Counted from the first letter of the stretch, positions 37,200-49,337 are shown. The stretch is DNA of 64,000 nt from Chelonoidis abingdonii (GCF_003597395.2 NC_133770.1:205910270-205974269); one strand, 5' to 3'. Notes: a model not told the origin generated them from the letters alone. Translations and numbers: made by a program.

Positions 37200-38540
37200 A
37201 TTCATGTTTTAAGTTGCCCCGGGTTGAAAAAATCACTTAGACACAGCTTTCTCTAACATCAGCTCCTAATAAAATCAATTCACAAGTCTTTTCTACATTG
37301 TATACACTTCATTTATTAAAATACATTACTTTCATTTTCCTTCCCTATACCATGTTGTCTCCTAAGTACAAGGACAGTGATTCCCGGACTCATAGGGGCA
37401 TTAGATAGAGTCATCATCTCTAGCAGGTCATAACATCTCAAAAGTCTCCTCACTTCCCACCCATTGATGAGGCTCTCTCCCTCGCTCTCAGATGTGAAAA
37501 ACACAGCACGCATCTATGATACACGACAGATATCTCTCAGAAGCCTCTGGCCTTGTCATGAGATACGTTAACCTTTCTTTCAGTCTTCCAAATGCTCTGT
37601 AGTCATTCTGCAGCTACTCAGGTTATGGTTAAACAGTTCTTTCTCTTATCCATGTGTTTAGGAAAAGGCTTCATAAGCCAGAGAAGCAGAAAGTAAACCT
37701 GTTCTTCCTGACAACTGGCTGGAAACCTGACACTATACATGTTTATAGTAGTTTTGGGAGCAAAAGTTCCATTTTTCATTGCCTAAACCAGAGGTGAGTT
37801 TCTGCATATCCTGGCATCAGGGAGGCATGGGTCCATCAATGGCCTCTATATGGGATCCCCAAAGGTTCAAAAGCCATCAGTAACCTTCTGTGCATCGCCA
37901 CGCTTAATGACCCAGGACAACAACACTCTCGCAGCCAACAATGTGTATCTCCATGACCAACAACCCTGAAAGTTGATCTACCAACCAGACTGGTTAGTTA
38001 CTGACTGGTAGCAGCTGGGCATTGCAAGCTTCCAGATGGCAATGACCACATGCTTCTGCACACTGAGTGGGGCTTGTTGGTATTTCACCACTGTAACTCC
38101 AGGACGAGCAGCCTTCCGTATCATAAAGTTCTGCAGCCAAACATCCTAGGTCTGCAGCAGCGTTCTGTCCTATCAATCAGTGATCATTGGCTGAGCCCAG
38201 AAGTGGCACTCTACTCTGTGACACCAGCCTAAGAAAATATCATGTAGAAACAACTGCCCAATGTCGTCGTCGTCGTCATCCTTCAATAACTGTTTCTGTA
38301 CAGTATTGTGGCCGTGGTCGGTCTGTCCTGCCGCCGACTTGAGTGGTGGCCAGTACATCGGGAGCATCCTGTTTGTATGCAGGATGGTCAAGCTCACAGT
38401 GCTCAGCAGTGCTTCCTCCATGCTGTCTGAGAGCAGCTTACAAAATTTGTTTGAAACCAACAGTTTTGAAAATGGTATTGGTTAGTGATAACCAGATGTA
38501 TTTTGGAATATTATGGAAGGAATCATAGAAGTTTGACCCC
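37200..38540 (-). pseudogene. Harbinger transposase relic
   Basis: On the - strand, mixed frames follow the PIF/Harbinger transposase in order: 'VAIWKLA'-like sequence near 38040-38020, a 'VGKST'-type stretch, 'DGF' and 'AIDG' near 37870-37830, then an 'LMKP'-like site near 37670. The C-terminal block is 'RESLINGWEVRRLLR' near 37480-37440. An acidic Asp run (38280-38262) probably belongs to the upstream spacer. The transposase would cut and paste a TIR-bounded element with a 3-bp target duplication. Stops and frameshifts leave it nonfunctional. It lies directly beside the end of the DIRS element. Confidence 0.6.
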
Positions 38541-39412
38541 ACTGTCCAGAATTTCAGAACGTATCCCATAATCCACCAGGAGAAACAACTTATAATGATT
38601 TGATATTAGCAGCAGAACGTTCTTGGGATACGTGCCCAGAATGTTATGCACCTTTTAAGAAAAAGACAATGTTTTGTGGATGTTATGATTCACACAGGGA
38701 CGTCACAGCTTCTTTAGACAAAGCAGTGTGGACTTACTCCTTTAGTTCAGTTATACCTGTGTATACTGCAAAGTTGAGAGAACATGTAGACAGTATTCCA
38801 AAATAGTGCCCTTTTTTTAGTTTAGCTTATGTCGCTTGGGATAAACTTTAAACCCTACTGAAAAAAGCCACTCTTATACCAGAATAAATGTGTCCACCGG
38901 GTAAACCGTTCCTGTGTAGGCAACCCTCAGAATGACCAAAACTCCTTTCCCCCTCTTAAATTGCAGTCTTGTAATGTCTGTTTCTCTGCTTCTCTATTCA
39001 TCAGAGTCTTCAGTGTACACAAGAATTGTATTTGTAGGATCAAGAACCTTCGAAGTCTTTCATTATATTATACACCCATAAAGTAGCAAAAACCACATGC
39101 CTAGTTTTTTGTGTGCTCCTGAGACTTCCATTTACATCATTAAGTCTTTCTTAGCAATCTAAAAAAAGTTAACTTTGCACCTCAGCTACCAAATGCAGAA
39201 TACAGCCAAAGCTGCTGTTTATATATTTAAAAAAAAAAATAAGCCAAATCTGAAGGGAGACCAGCGATGGACAATTAAATGCCACTGGTTTTCTAATGTG
39301 GATTAAGACTGTTCATGGGATTTAAAATTCGAAATGCTATCAAAGGCAGATTTGAAAGATATGAAGGTTGGAAAGGTAAATGGAGCAGCAACTGGCTTAA
39401 CCAGCATTAACC
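38541..39412. other. Noncoding DNA, partly repeat-derived
   Basis: 38541-38830 may still be Harbinger-derived spacer (an 'acagcttctttagac' stretch of repeat character). 38830-39412 is AT-rich unique sequence with an A run at 39229-39239. No gene seen. Confidence 0.4.
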
Positions 39413-39415
39413 TAA

Positions 39416-40207
39416 CGGTGTGGCTACACTTGGAGGTGTGCAGCGCTAGAAGTTACAGCTGTCTTCGTACGGCTGTGTAGGGACAGCGCTGCAGTGTGGC
39501 CACACTGACAGCTACCAGCGCTGCAGTGTGGCCACATTTGCAGCGCTGTTGGGAGTGCTGCATTGTGGGCAGCTATCTCAGCGTTCAAGTGGCTGCAATG
39601 TGCTTTTCAAAAGAGGGAGGTGGGGGGGGGAGCATGGGGGAGAGAGAGAGTGTGGATTTTTGGAGCTATCAGCTCCCTGCCTTGCAAGTTCTAAGCACTG
39701 GAACATACACATCACTATCCTGCAATCATTTTAAAAGTTTCGAGCCCTTCCCTCACCTTCTCTTATTCACTAAATGCAAATTATGCACTCCAAGCTCCAA
39801 CACGGACTCCTCCCTCCCTCTCCGCCCTGTGGCTTCTCTACTGAAGCAAACAGCTGTGAACATTCCAAAGCAATTCCCCTGCCTCTTCTCGAGCAAACAG
39901 GAGAGCTGTTTGTTTTTTAGATAAGCAGCTCCAGGGAGCCCAGTCTTCTGGTTTGTTGTGAACAGGCATTCTGGGATACCTCCTAATACCCTGGAGGCCA
40001 ATTACAGCGCTTTTGGTGGCCACACCTGCGGAGCAGCGCTGCATCACCAGCACTGCAATTGTTATACCCCAAGTAGACCAGGTGTACAGCCAGCGCTGCA
40101 GCCAGGGAGTTGCAGCACTGGATGTGCCTTGCAGGTGTGGACAGTTACTAAGTTGCAGCGCTGTAAACCCACCACCAGCGCTGCAACTCTCCAGTGTAGC
40201 CATGGCC
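39416..40207. mobile_element. Harbinger-type MITE, 792 bp
   Basis: Terminal inverted repeats: left 'gtggctacacttggaggt', reverse complement of right 'atggctacactggagagt', both followed by 'tgcagcgct'. TAA flanks each end (39413-39415 and 40208-40210). It has many internal 'cagcgctgcag' palindromes. There is no transposase, so mobilisation in trans by a Harbinger enzyme is inferred from the TAA duplication. Open frames of up to 142 codons inside it are not genes. Confidence 0.65.
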
Positions 40208-40210
40208 TAA

Positions 40211-41121
40211 GTAAAATTAAGCTAGAGGTCTCCATTCAGCTGGGTTATAACATGCGATCGTTATGTAAATGAAAGAAAATAGTTAACATTTCACTTATTG
40301 CCTTAAAAGATGTTGTTCACAAAAATTGCAAGACACTGCAATCTATGTGTATTTATTTGAAATTATCTTCGTGTGTGTGTGTGTATATATGGGAGCTGTC
40401 AGTTGGTCCTATTGAACTTTCAGAAATACTCACCAGGCATTTAAAACGAAAAGTTCATTTGGGTTATATATAGTTTAAAAATGTTCATTGATTTATAATA
40501 TTTTTGAGAGAGAAATTCTGAATTACAGTGTAACTACAAATTCTTCATGTTAATCTTCATTCACACACCACTTCTCAGCATGATTCAATAGCAGCATTCC
40601 ATTGTTAGGTCTGGAATTAGTAAAATGTCATTGGTTTAACAAAAAAACAATAAATTACTTAATACTAAAATAGTAAAAATGATGTAAATCATTAAAACTA
40701 AACTCCATTATCAGTGCATTCTTTGTCCAGTATCACTATAGTTTTGTTTTCCTCAGTCTAACAAAGAGCGCCATACAGTCATTAGAGCAAATTAGTGAGG
40801 TCATAATATATTTTTGTCAGCTAAAAGTATCACTCTGTTACACAAAAAGCAGTAGAATAAACACACTTTTTTCAGAATATTAAATACGTGAGCATTAAGA
40901 TTTGGGTGCCACTAGGAAATAGCTGCAAAACTTTTCAGTTTCTTGTGTGTCTTTAGTTGCTAACTAGTTTAGTATAATACTTCTAAGGATTAGAAGAATA
41001 AAACTGTATCCTCAGATTTTAAGTCACATTGAAGAAGTTGAAAATTAATCTTTTGAAATACAATTATTATGGCCATTCTTAATTTAGAAAAATCAACTTT
41101 TTTCTTGTTTGCTTTCCCTAG
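40211..41121. other. AT-rich intronic sequence before FAM210A coding exon 1
   Basis: No repeat family or exon recognised; TG/TA simple repeat at 40371-40390. It ends in a polypyrimidine tract and 'cctag' splice acceptor at 41121, so a noncoding first exon must lie further upstream. Confidence 0.6.
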
Positions 41122-41613
41122 GAACTATAGCCAGGTCTCATCAGTCATCAAAATGCAAAGGAATTTAATACAGACTGTGTTTCAGCTGGCACATCGGACA
41201 TGTTTGGTACCACATCGCACTGGTTTCCTTCAACACTTAAAAGGGAAACCAGTTTTGCCTCAGACTGGATGCAAAGTGGTTTTGGCATTGGGCCCTGGAA
41301 AACAGTGTTTCCATGCATCTGCTGCACTCTTTGTCTCAAAGGAAGGAAAGTCACTGGGTGTATTTTCATCTCAACCAGAAGGCACTCACCACAAAGAACA
41401 AAAGGAAGAAAACCCTTTGAAACCAACTAGTGATATACCCCAGGGGACGCCTGTAGAATCAAGTTCTTTAGAGCCTGATCCATTACAAGACAAATCAATT
41501 AGTCTCTTTCAGAGGTTCAAGAGAACTTTTAAACAGTATGGAAAAGTTATGATTCCACTGCATCTGTTGACTTCCAGTGTATGGTTTGGATCCTTTTACT
41601 ACGCAGCCATGAA
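41122..41613 (+). CDS. FAM210A: FAM210A, first coding exon
   Basis: FAM210A is a mitochondrial inner-membrane protein of the DUF1279 family, linked in the literature to mitochondrial translation and to bone and muscle mass. This exon starts after 'ctttccctag' with a 31-base 5' UTR part. Translation starts at the ATG at 41153. An upstream in-frame ATG at 41069 lies before the splice acceptor and is not used. It encodes residues 1-153 and two bases of codon 154. The N terminus (MQRNLIQTVFQLAHRTC and on) is basic and lacks acidic residues, as in mitochondrial targeting peptides. Residues 75-118 are a hydrophilic low-complexity linker. DUF1279 begins about residue 119 ('FQRFKRTFKQYGKVMIPLHL') with a membrane segment at about 133-152. 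It ends in a clean GTAAGT donor at 41614. No frameshift or stop is present. Confidence 0.95.
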
Positions 41614-41906
41614 GTAAGTTACTGATTTGTAACAAGGTCATTATTGCTTTTAATCTGAGACAAATATATACAAGAACATCTGCAATGTAGATCTTATTAG
41701 TGTCAGAAATTACCCAACTTACTCCATCAACAAAAGGAGTATCCATGTCTTACTAAAGCCCAAGATTGTTAATGAAAGGGAATAGACTTCATATGAATGT
41801 GTTGTATATGTACTATTTAACTTGCTACAGTTTGTCTATACAACATACTTTATCTTCATTTGGAAGGAATGTAATTGTCACCAAAATAAAACAATGCACG
41901 CATTAC

Positions 41907-42191
41907 AGGTGCCGGCTTCCTGCGGGCCCAGGAGGTGCTCATCCACCCCAGGTGGTCCTCTTCCCCCCGCCACCCTTTCTCCCAAGTCCTCACCCCTACC
42001 CTGCCTCTTCCCGCTCATTTCCGTCTCCTCCTCCTTCCCAGCACCTCCTGCCCATTGCAAAACAGCTAATTGCATCGGGCGGGAGGTGCTGGAAGGGAGG
42101 GGGGAGGAGTTGATCAGTGGGGCACCCAGCAGATGGGAGGTCGGGGGTGGGGGAGCACCAGCCCTGGAGCACCCACTGAATCAGTGCCTAT
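41907..42191. repeat. GC-rich interspersed repeat
   Basis: A C/T-rich then G-rich block with a partly self-complementary structure ('cccagcacctcctgcc' against 'ggaggtgctggaaggg'). It is flanked by ATTAC on both sides (41902-41906, 42192-42196). Composition breaks sharply from the surrounding AT-rich intron. The family is not identified. Confidence 0.5.
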
Positions 42192-42834
42192 ATTACACAT
42201 GACCTTACACACAGTGGCATCTGCTTCCAGTCTCTGCTGTGTGGCAAAGATGGTGGCTTGTCCTCCCCTCTCTGAAATAATAGTAAAGGGGAGTGAAATC
42301 CGCTGTAGGCCTGACCCGTCTCCCTTCTGGTTTTCCTCCCCTATATGGTAGAAGAAACTTAGGAGCGCTCTCTACTATAGGCCAAACGTTCTATTGAATT
42401 TAAATTTGTTTGGAGGGGTGAAATTTGAATGATATAGAGTTCATAGGTTAAAAAATATATATACCATAGTTGCTTTTCAGGCTGTCTCAACCGTAGAGTG
42501 TGCCGGTAGGTTCTCACTACTTTAAGTTGAACGGGGTAGGAGGTGGAAGAGGTAGGAGAAAAGATGGTAGCAAGGTGCTTTCTTATCTTTGGTATCTGCT
42601 ACCTCTTTTTACTCAATCAAGTTCTTTTTACTTTGCCTCTGCCTGTAACACCACCACTAGAAGATACAGGAGTGATCTACTCGCTCAATATCGTTCTTTT
42701 TGCCCTTCCTCTCACTTTGGCTTAGAACTTTTTTCTTTGATTCTTCCAAACAAGCATATGCAAAACTCCCTGTATGGTTGCACTGTCCGCTAAGCCAAAA
42801 GGCCAGCCATTTCACATGGTACCTTTTTAATGTA

Positions 42835-43845
42835 CAGTAACTCCTCACTTAAAGTCATCCGGTTAACGTTGTTTTGTTGCTGATCAATTAGGGAACATGT
42901 TCGTTCAAAGTTGTGCAGTGCTCCCTTATAACATCGTTTGGCAGCCGCTTGCTTTGTCCCCTGCTTGCAGGAAAAGCAGCCTGTTGGAGTTAGCTGACGG
43001 GGGCTTGGAACCAGGGTGGACCAGCAGCCCCCCTATCAGCTCCCCTAAGTTCCCTATGCAGCAGCCACTCAGCAGGCTATCAATTACTGGCAGTTCAGCT
43101 GTCCCTCCTCACCCGCACTGCCATGTGTTGCTCCTGCCCTCTGCCTTGCCTTGGAGCTGCTTCCAGGAGCCTCCTGCTTGCTGTGTGGGGTGGGGAGGGC
43201 ACTAATGTCAGGGTGTCCCCCTCCCCCCTGCTTCTGCACCCCAATTACCCCATCTCCCTGGGAGGTGGTAACGACAGGACAAGGCTCAGGATGAGGGAGC
43301 TTCCTTGGGAGCAACTGCTGTCTCAACTTGCTGATCTAATTAACAAGGCAGTTTACTTTGAGTGGGATCAGTGTACTTAAAGGGGCAATACGCATTTCTC
43401 TTTCTCACACAGGGTTTGTGTCTCTGTCTGCCATGCTATCTCCCCTCCCTCCATTTGTTCTGCCTTGTAGAGTGTGAGGCTACATTAACAACAATCGGTT
43501 AACTCTTGAGGACTCAGCCGAAAGCTAGTTCATCATTTAGCACTAAAGCATTCCCTGGGAAATATCCCACCCTCTGACTTCATCACCTCAACCAAGCTTC
43601 ACAATCATCATCGCGGTCTACAGTATTAAATTGTTTGTTTAAAACATATACTGTGCATGTGTGTATGTTTACATAAATATAAATTAAAAAAAAGTCTTTT
43701 TTGTCTGGTGAAAAAAATTTCCCTGGAACCGAACCTAACCCAATATTTACATTATTTTTTATGGGGAAATTGGATTCGCTTAACATCGTTTCACTTAGTC
43801 ACATTTTTCAGGAACATAACTACAACGTTAAGCGAGGAGTTACTG
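42835..43845. mobile_element. Pogo/Tigger-like nonautonomous DNA transposon
   Basis: About 1 kb, flanked by TA on both sides (42833-42834, 43846-43847). Terminal inverted repeats read 'cagtaactcctcacttaaag' on the left and, as reverse complement of the right end, 'cagtaactcctcgcttaacg'. Sub-terminal copies of 'gttaac' and 'cgtttggcag' extend the similarity. CAGT ends with a TA duplication are typical of the Tc1/mariner-pogo group. No transposase frame was found inside. Confidence 0.65.
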
Positions 43846-45294
43846 TAGGTCCCTCCCACCCCCCCATCTTTGTATTCAGAAGGTTTTTGTGAGAGGGACA
43901 CAAAGCCTTTGTTGAATTCCTTGTTCTTTTACTATCTCCTTTATCTTTAATCCTATAGAAAGTATTGGGAACCAAAGCTTCCAGTTTCAGTAGGTGTTTA
44001 GTGATCTAGGCTATGCCCCCATTAGTAGAAACTCTCTGAAGAAAATGTGTCATTTGCTCCTGTTCCTCCCAAGAAACTATTTTTATCACTGAGATTAGTT
44101 GTCATCTCTCTCCCCATGCTTCTCCAGAACAATGTGGTGGATGAAAATGTATTGTATTATGATGCTTTGTTTCTGAGGTTTTATTTAAACTAATCCTTTT
44201 CTTTTTTTGGACCCTCACGAAAGCACTGGGAGTGTCAGGTGTGCATGGAGTATGCAGCACTTGCTAATATACTGAAGTCCTTATTTGCAGTGCCCATACT
44301 ATTTCAGGTCTGGACATCATTTGGACAGGCTTCCAGACATACACACTTGTTTGAATATGAGCTCTGGATACCATCAGTCACCCCTGCTTTCTCTTTTTTA
44401 TTTTTTTTCTTGTTAGTATCTGTACATCTTGTAATAAAACTAATGTATCAACGCTCCACCACATCTACTCTCATCTAGCCACACTAGATCTCATGTGAAA
44501 TTGCTGAAGACTTACAGTGGTGTGTTTTTGTTTTAGAAACTCTCCTTGATTGAAATAAGCAATATTCATGTCAGCTACAAGATCAGTTTAGATTAGAGGG
44601 GAGATTTTATTAGTCTGTGACTTTTGTTGAATTGGAGTAACTGTTTATCTCTGGACTGTGCATGTTGCATATTTAATAATAGAAGACATGAAACAATGAT
44701 AGCTTATGGCTGGAAGGATGGGCCTTTGACGTCAGAATGCATTATGACTCAAGTGTTTGTTTTAGTTACTCTAACCAGCTGGCATAATTGCCCTTTCTAG
44801 GCGCTATAGATCCAAGTGTCATTCTAAATTTAGCCCATCTCAGAGTAATAAAGGTCCCAAGCTATTAAAATATTTTGCTTTGGATGGATCTAAGTTGATG
44901 CTCACATCCAGACGTTTTTAAACTGAGTAAAGTTTAGCTAGTTTGTCTGAGTCTTTAGTTAGCAGTTAAAACACAAGTTTGACAAATGGACACAAATGAA
45001 AACATTTAATTAGAAACTAGTGAGAAGCAGAGCCTCAATATATCATACTAGAAAAGCAGCACTGTCTTGAGGTGAAAAGTAAGTTGGATCATGAATAATA
45101 GTTACAGAAAGCTAAATTATCCAAGTCTGAAATTATCAACAAATTTAAAAGGGGCAGTGTCAACATATTTAGGCCCATCTTATTTTTCTAATCTGAGTCT
45201 TGTAATACTTAGTAGTTAACATTTTAATCTTTAACGCTATAAAAAGGCACTTTGTTTTCTAGAGCAACAGTTGTACTGTATTTATTTCTGCTGA

Positions 45295-46306
45295 TACTGA
45301 TATCCTGAGATGAAACTCAGTGTTGCTTTCAAGTGTTCATCAGTGAGCCTTGACCTTGACACAGATTTGTTAATCTTCATGGAAGAAAAAAACTGTTCAC
45401 ATATATATGTATTTCCAAACATTACCATAATCCTTGCGGAAGCAGAGAATAACATGGGAAATCATTCTTGCGAAAGAAACCTGTAGAAATCTGGAATTTG
45501 AACATCTGTATACGTCTGCTTCAAAATGGTGCCACACTGAAGCTCCACTAACTCCGTCTGCATTTCCTCTGCAACATTGTCAATTTCAACAGCAAATAGT
45601 GTGGAAAAAAGTTGAAAATGTGGTTCAAGGGCCTAGAAATCTTTAAACCACACATCAGACTGTTTGTGTAAGTTAGAAATGATCTCTGCATATTCTTTCA
45701 AGGATTTGGGTTCAGCTTTTCCTAAGGAATTCAGAGTTGAGAAATGGACCAAATTGCCAGCAGTCAGCTGTTTCCCCTACAAAGTAAGCTTGACTTTGAA
45801 TGACTTAACACTGTCATACATCTGTGTTATCACCTGTTTTCTACTCTGAAGTTTCAGGTTCAGTGCATTCAGGTGATCAGTTACATCTGTTTTAAAAAAG
45901 CAAGGTTACAGATAAAAGTGCAATCAGCAAGCTGTGGAACCTCCTTGTTTTTCATTTTCATGAAGGAATCAATCCCCTCTCTAAGTGCAAAATTCGCTTC
46001 AAAACACTTCCACAACTCAGCCATCTAACTTGAGTGCGATACAGAAGTTCCCCATATTCATTGTCCATACTTGCTAGAAAAGAAGTGAACTGTCTGTGTG
46101 ATTCAGCCCTCGTGCACGTATAAAATTAATAGTTTTAACAACTACATCCGTAACTTCCTTCATTTGTAGACTTTTACTGCACAGGGCTTCTTGGTGCAAA
46201 ATACAATGTATACTGGTGAAGCGACAGGAAGTAACTGGGGAAGGGGCACAGGGAGCATGGTGGGCCACAGGGAAGAGCTCCATGGGCCGCATGTTTGAGA
46301 CCTCTG
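45295..46306 (-). pseudogene. hAT transposase relic (ZBED/SCAND3-like)
   Basis: On the - strand, translated pieces follow a hAT transposase: 'KTDVTDHLNALNLKLQ' (45896-45851), 'VITQMYDSVKSFKVKLTL' (about 45830-45780), then 'MFGNTYICEQFFSSMKINKS' and 'SRSRLTDEHL' (about 45420-45330), the hAT C-terminal dimerisation domain. The right edge, 'catgtttgagacctctg' at about 46306, looks like a hAT terminus. Stops and frameshifts show it is dead. It lies inside a FAM210A intron in antisense orientation. Confidence 0.75.
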
Positions 46307-46599
46307 TTTAGATCAGTATGACTTTGTCTTTGCGCCAGTTTGTCTACTTACCTCCAAATATACTAAATAGGGACAGATGCAGTTTAATTAAGTAGTAGCT
46401 CAAACCATCAGGTAGAATTTATTACTTTTCATTTCTCAAAATAAAGTAAAAATCTTGTTTGTTTACATGTAATACAAACTTACCAGAAAATCTGTTTAAA
46501 AACAAGCATGTTGCTTAGAGTAGTAATGCTGTGCTGAATGTTTTCATGATCCTTTCAAACATAATCCTGTTTTTATATATAACTTCTTTTCTTTGATAG

Positions 46600-46711
46600 A
46601 GGAGTGAATGTTGTTCCTTTCCTAGAGTTCATTGGGGTACCAGAAAGCATTGTAAGCATTCTGAAAAACTCTCAGAGTGGATATGCACTAACTGCGTATG
46701 CAATGTATAAG
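46600..46711 (+). CDS. FAM210A: FAM210A, second coding exon
   Basis: A 112-base exon bounded by 'ctttgatag' and 'GTAGGT'. Its first base completes the lysine codon started in the previous exon, and the remaining 111 bases give 37 codons (residues 155-191, starting GVNVVPFLEFIGVPES). This is the core of DUF1279 with the conserved 'SGYALTAYAMYK' end. The phases at both ends agree with the flanking exons, which confirms the model. Confidence 0.95.
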
Positions 46712-48960
46712 GTAGGTACCATTATAGTTAATTGGTTCTGACGTTGCCCAGTGATCTAAACAATTCTCTTATTTCCCTTAGATCAGAAAGAATTAGATCT
46801 GTTCTCCCTCTTAATAGTTTAGACATTTTTAAATGAATGTTTTAAACCTAAATATTCACGTTACTCAAGTTAAAAGGGTCATAGTGTTTTTAAGCACCTT
46901 TGCATCTCTATAAAATACTCCTGAACTGTTTTGTTTGTTGTTGAATAAAAGTGTTCTCTAAAAGTGGTGACAATCCAGCGTAATATCTCTGTTTTCCCAC
47001 TACGTAACTCACAGAGCTAGAGAGTGACAGTTTAAATGCTTTGAGTTCTTCAGGTGACAGTGCATTTTTGTTTTCCTACTGAATGTTTTTATTTAGTGCT
47101 TATGCTTTCATCACTCACTCAGTTGGGATTTCATTGTCCGATTGTCCTAATACAGTACTTTAAAGATCAGATTTTGGGTATTTTTTTCTGGGTTTAGATC
47201 TGCATAATCTGTTTTTATGGTGCTTTGAACATGTACAAGAGCTAAGTATTAACATCTTTATTTACAATACATTGTCCTTTTGTTGTGCGAACATCTGATT
47301 TGTTTTAATGCATTTTACTAGTTATGTAGCTAACTTTTGTCCTAAGTAAAGGGATGATGAAGTAAAAGCACAGACACGTGCCAGTTTAAGCAGTTTAGTA
47401 TACTGGTGCCTATAGGTAGTCAATGGATGTATGCATTTAAAATATAAAGATTTTATAATAGATACAACCTATTCTTGGATTGGTATATAGTGCATATGTG
47501 TACTATTTTCAGATTGGCCGTGCCAAGTATATGTACATTTCTTGCTTTGAGTCCAATCCTGCTCCCATTGAAATGGAGGGAAGTAGGATCAAGCCTGATG
47601 TAAATGTAAGGGCTACATTTTCAGAAATACTCATCTCCTATCTAGGTCCATAAATGCACATGACATTTTCAAAACAATGAGAGCTGCTAGGTGCTATTTT
47701 CTTCTGAAAATCTGGCCCTGTAACTACTCAGAGTTGACTTAATGTTTAACATCAGGTGGTGTCTTGAGGCCATCCACATCCAGGCCCCATTTTGCTAGTC
47801 ACTTGTGCAGACATATTTAAAAAATAATTCCTGCCCCCAAAGAATTCATAATCTAAAATCATGTGCTAGTAATCTTTTTTTCTCAGGGTCTTTGCTTTTT
47901 GGAAGAGAATATTCATTTGACCAACTTTATCTCTTTTTCTTTTGCATTTCCTGCCTCCTCTGTAGCTGCTCACATTGTGGGGTAACTGCCAGATTCTCCC
48001 AGTAGTCTTCATTTTTGGATATTGGGATAACATTTCCCTGTAAAGTAAATACCCTTTTTAATAAGAAGGTTTCTTTTAACCATTAGCTGGAGGCTAGGTG
48101 TCCTAGAATCCCAGAAGATAGTATAGAATGTGTAAGTATTCAATGAATTTTCTAACAATTTTTATAAATAGTTGCCACTGTTTTTTGATAATTCTAGTCA
48201 GTAAGTAGAAGTTCCTTTTAATTATACGTAATCAAGGGCCTGGTTTGATGCAGACTAGGATTGAATCTGCTTTGTTGCTAGAAAACAGTAGAAAATACAG
48301 TTTCAGTTCAATAGTAACTTATCTTTGCTATTGTAAACTTTATGAAAAATGAATTGGCATTTAGTCTTACATCACCTTTTACATTTTCGGTTTTTGGTGT
48401 TTCCTTGTAATGAAACAGATTCTTTCAGTCTTGCGTTGCATACTGAGTTATCAAATCATCCTGGTGGCTGCTCACCATTTGCTTTTTTATTTTTGTTTTG
48501 TTTAAATGGTATTTAAAATATTTGTAGGAACTTGCTCTTTTGTTACAGGGTGCAGTGACTGTCAATAACATGACAGTTTATGACTTCTTAGGTTTTCTGT
48601 TTGGGAGTATCTGTCTTATTCCACGCCAGCATCTAGCCTGTAGTAAAAGTGACTGGCCTTCAGGTCTTATAGCATTGTTTAGTGTTTTCCAACAAGGAGC
48701 AATTAAGCAAAGTGAGATTATTCTAAAGTGAGAGACAGATGCAGAGAGTATTTATAAGTAGCTAAAGAGCTGCCAAACCTTCAGCCCTTGCAGAATTAGG
48801 AATTAGTATTTGTCCTCCCACTTTTATTTCATGATGATATGTCATTATATGGAGATCAGAGCTGGGAACAAAGATTTGGGTAGGAGAAGAAAAGGAGCAA
48901 TAAAGGATGAGAGATTAGACAGCACGATCCAGAGGGTTCATTTAGACCTTGTTTTCACTA

Positions 48961-49216
48961 GAGGTTTGTCTACACTAGTACTTTTGTCAGTAAAACTTTT
49001 CTGTCAGAGGTGTGAAAAAACACACCTCTGACCGAAAGAAGTTTCACCAACAAAGCACTGGTGTGGACAGCACTGTGTCGGCTGGAGATGCTCTCCATAG
49101 CTACCGTCGCTTGTTAGAGGTGGTTTAACTATGCCAGTGGGAGAGCTCTCTATGCTGGTGGAAGAGAGTAGCTACATGGAAGACCTTACAGCGGTGCATC
49201 TGCAGTAGACATAGCC
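48961..49216. mobile_element. Small MITE with internal hairpin, TA-flanked
   Basis: A 256-bp element bounded by TA (48959-48960 and 49217-49218), with short terminal similarity ('gtttgtctaca' against reverse complement 'ctatgtctact'). It holds a perfect 12-bp hairpin GTCAGAGGTGTG / CACACCTCTGAC around six A residues at 49003-49032. No coding capacity. Confidence 0.55.
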
Positions 49217-49236
49217 TAGAAAAAAGGGTACTAATG

Positions 49237-49337
49237 TGGTAAAATCGTGCTGTGGACAAGGCCATTTGTGGTTTTCACGCTTGTTAGCTGATCGAGAGGT
49301 TAATGAGAACTACTTGTCTACAGCAGGATTTTACCAC
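49237..49337. repeat. Inverted-repeat fragment
   Basis: 'gtggtaaaatcgtgctgtggacaag' at about 49237-49261 is answered in inverted orientation by 'cttgtctacagcaggattttaccac' at about 49313-49337, with few mismatches. Probably the terminal repeats of a very short MITE. Confidence 0.5.

Larger units (their letters stand above)
41614..46599 (+). other. FAM210A intron between coding exons 1 and 2
   Basis: A 5 kb intron holding three repeat elements listed separately (41907-42191, 42835-43845, 45295-46306). The parts at 42200-42832 and 43850-45290 are unique AT-rich sequence in which I see no exon. Confidence 0.8.

Noticed and set aside
39496..40272. Open frames of 142, 121 and 104 codons
   Set aside because: They fall inside the TAA-flanked MITE, and their coding appearance comes from repeated cagcgctg units.
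41069..41152. Upstream in-frame ATG extending FAM210A by 28 residues
   Set aside because: A polypyrimidine tract and splice acceptor at 41121 lie between it and the conserved MQRN start, so it is intronic.
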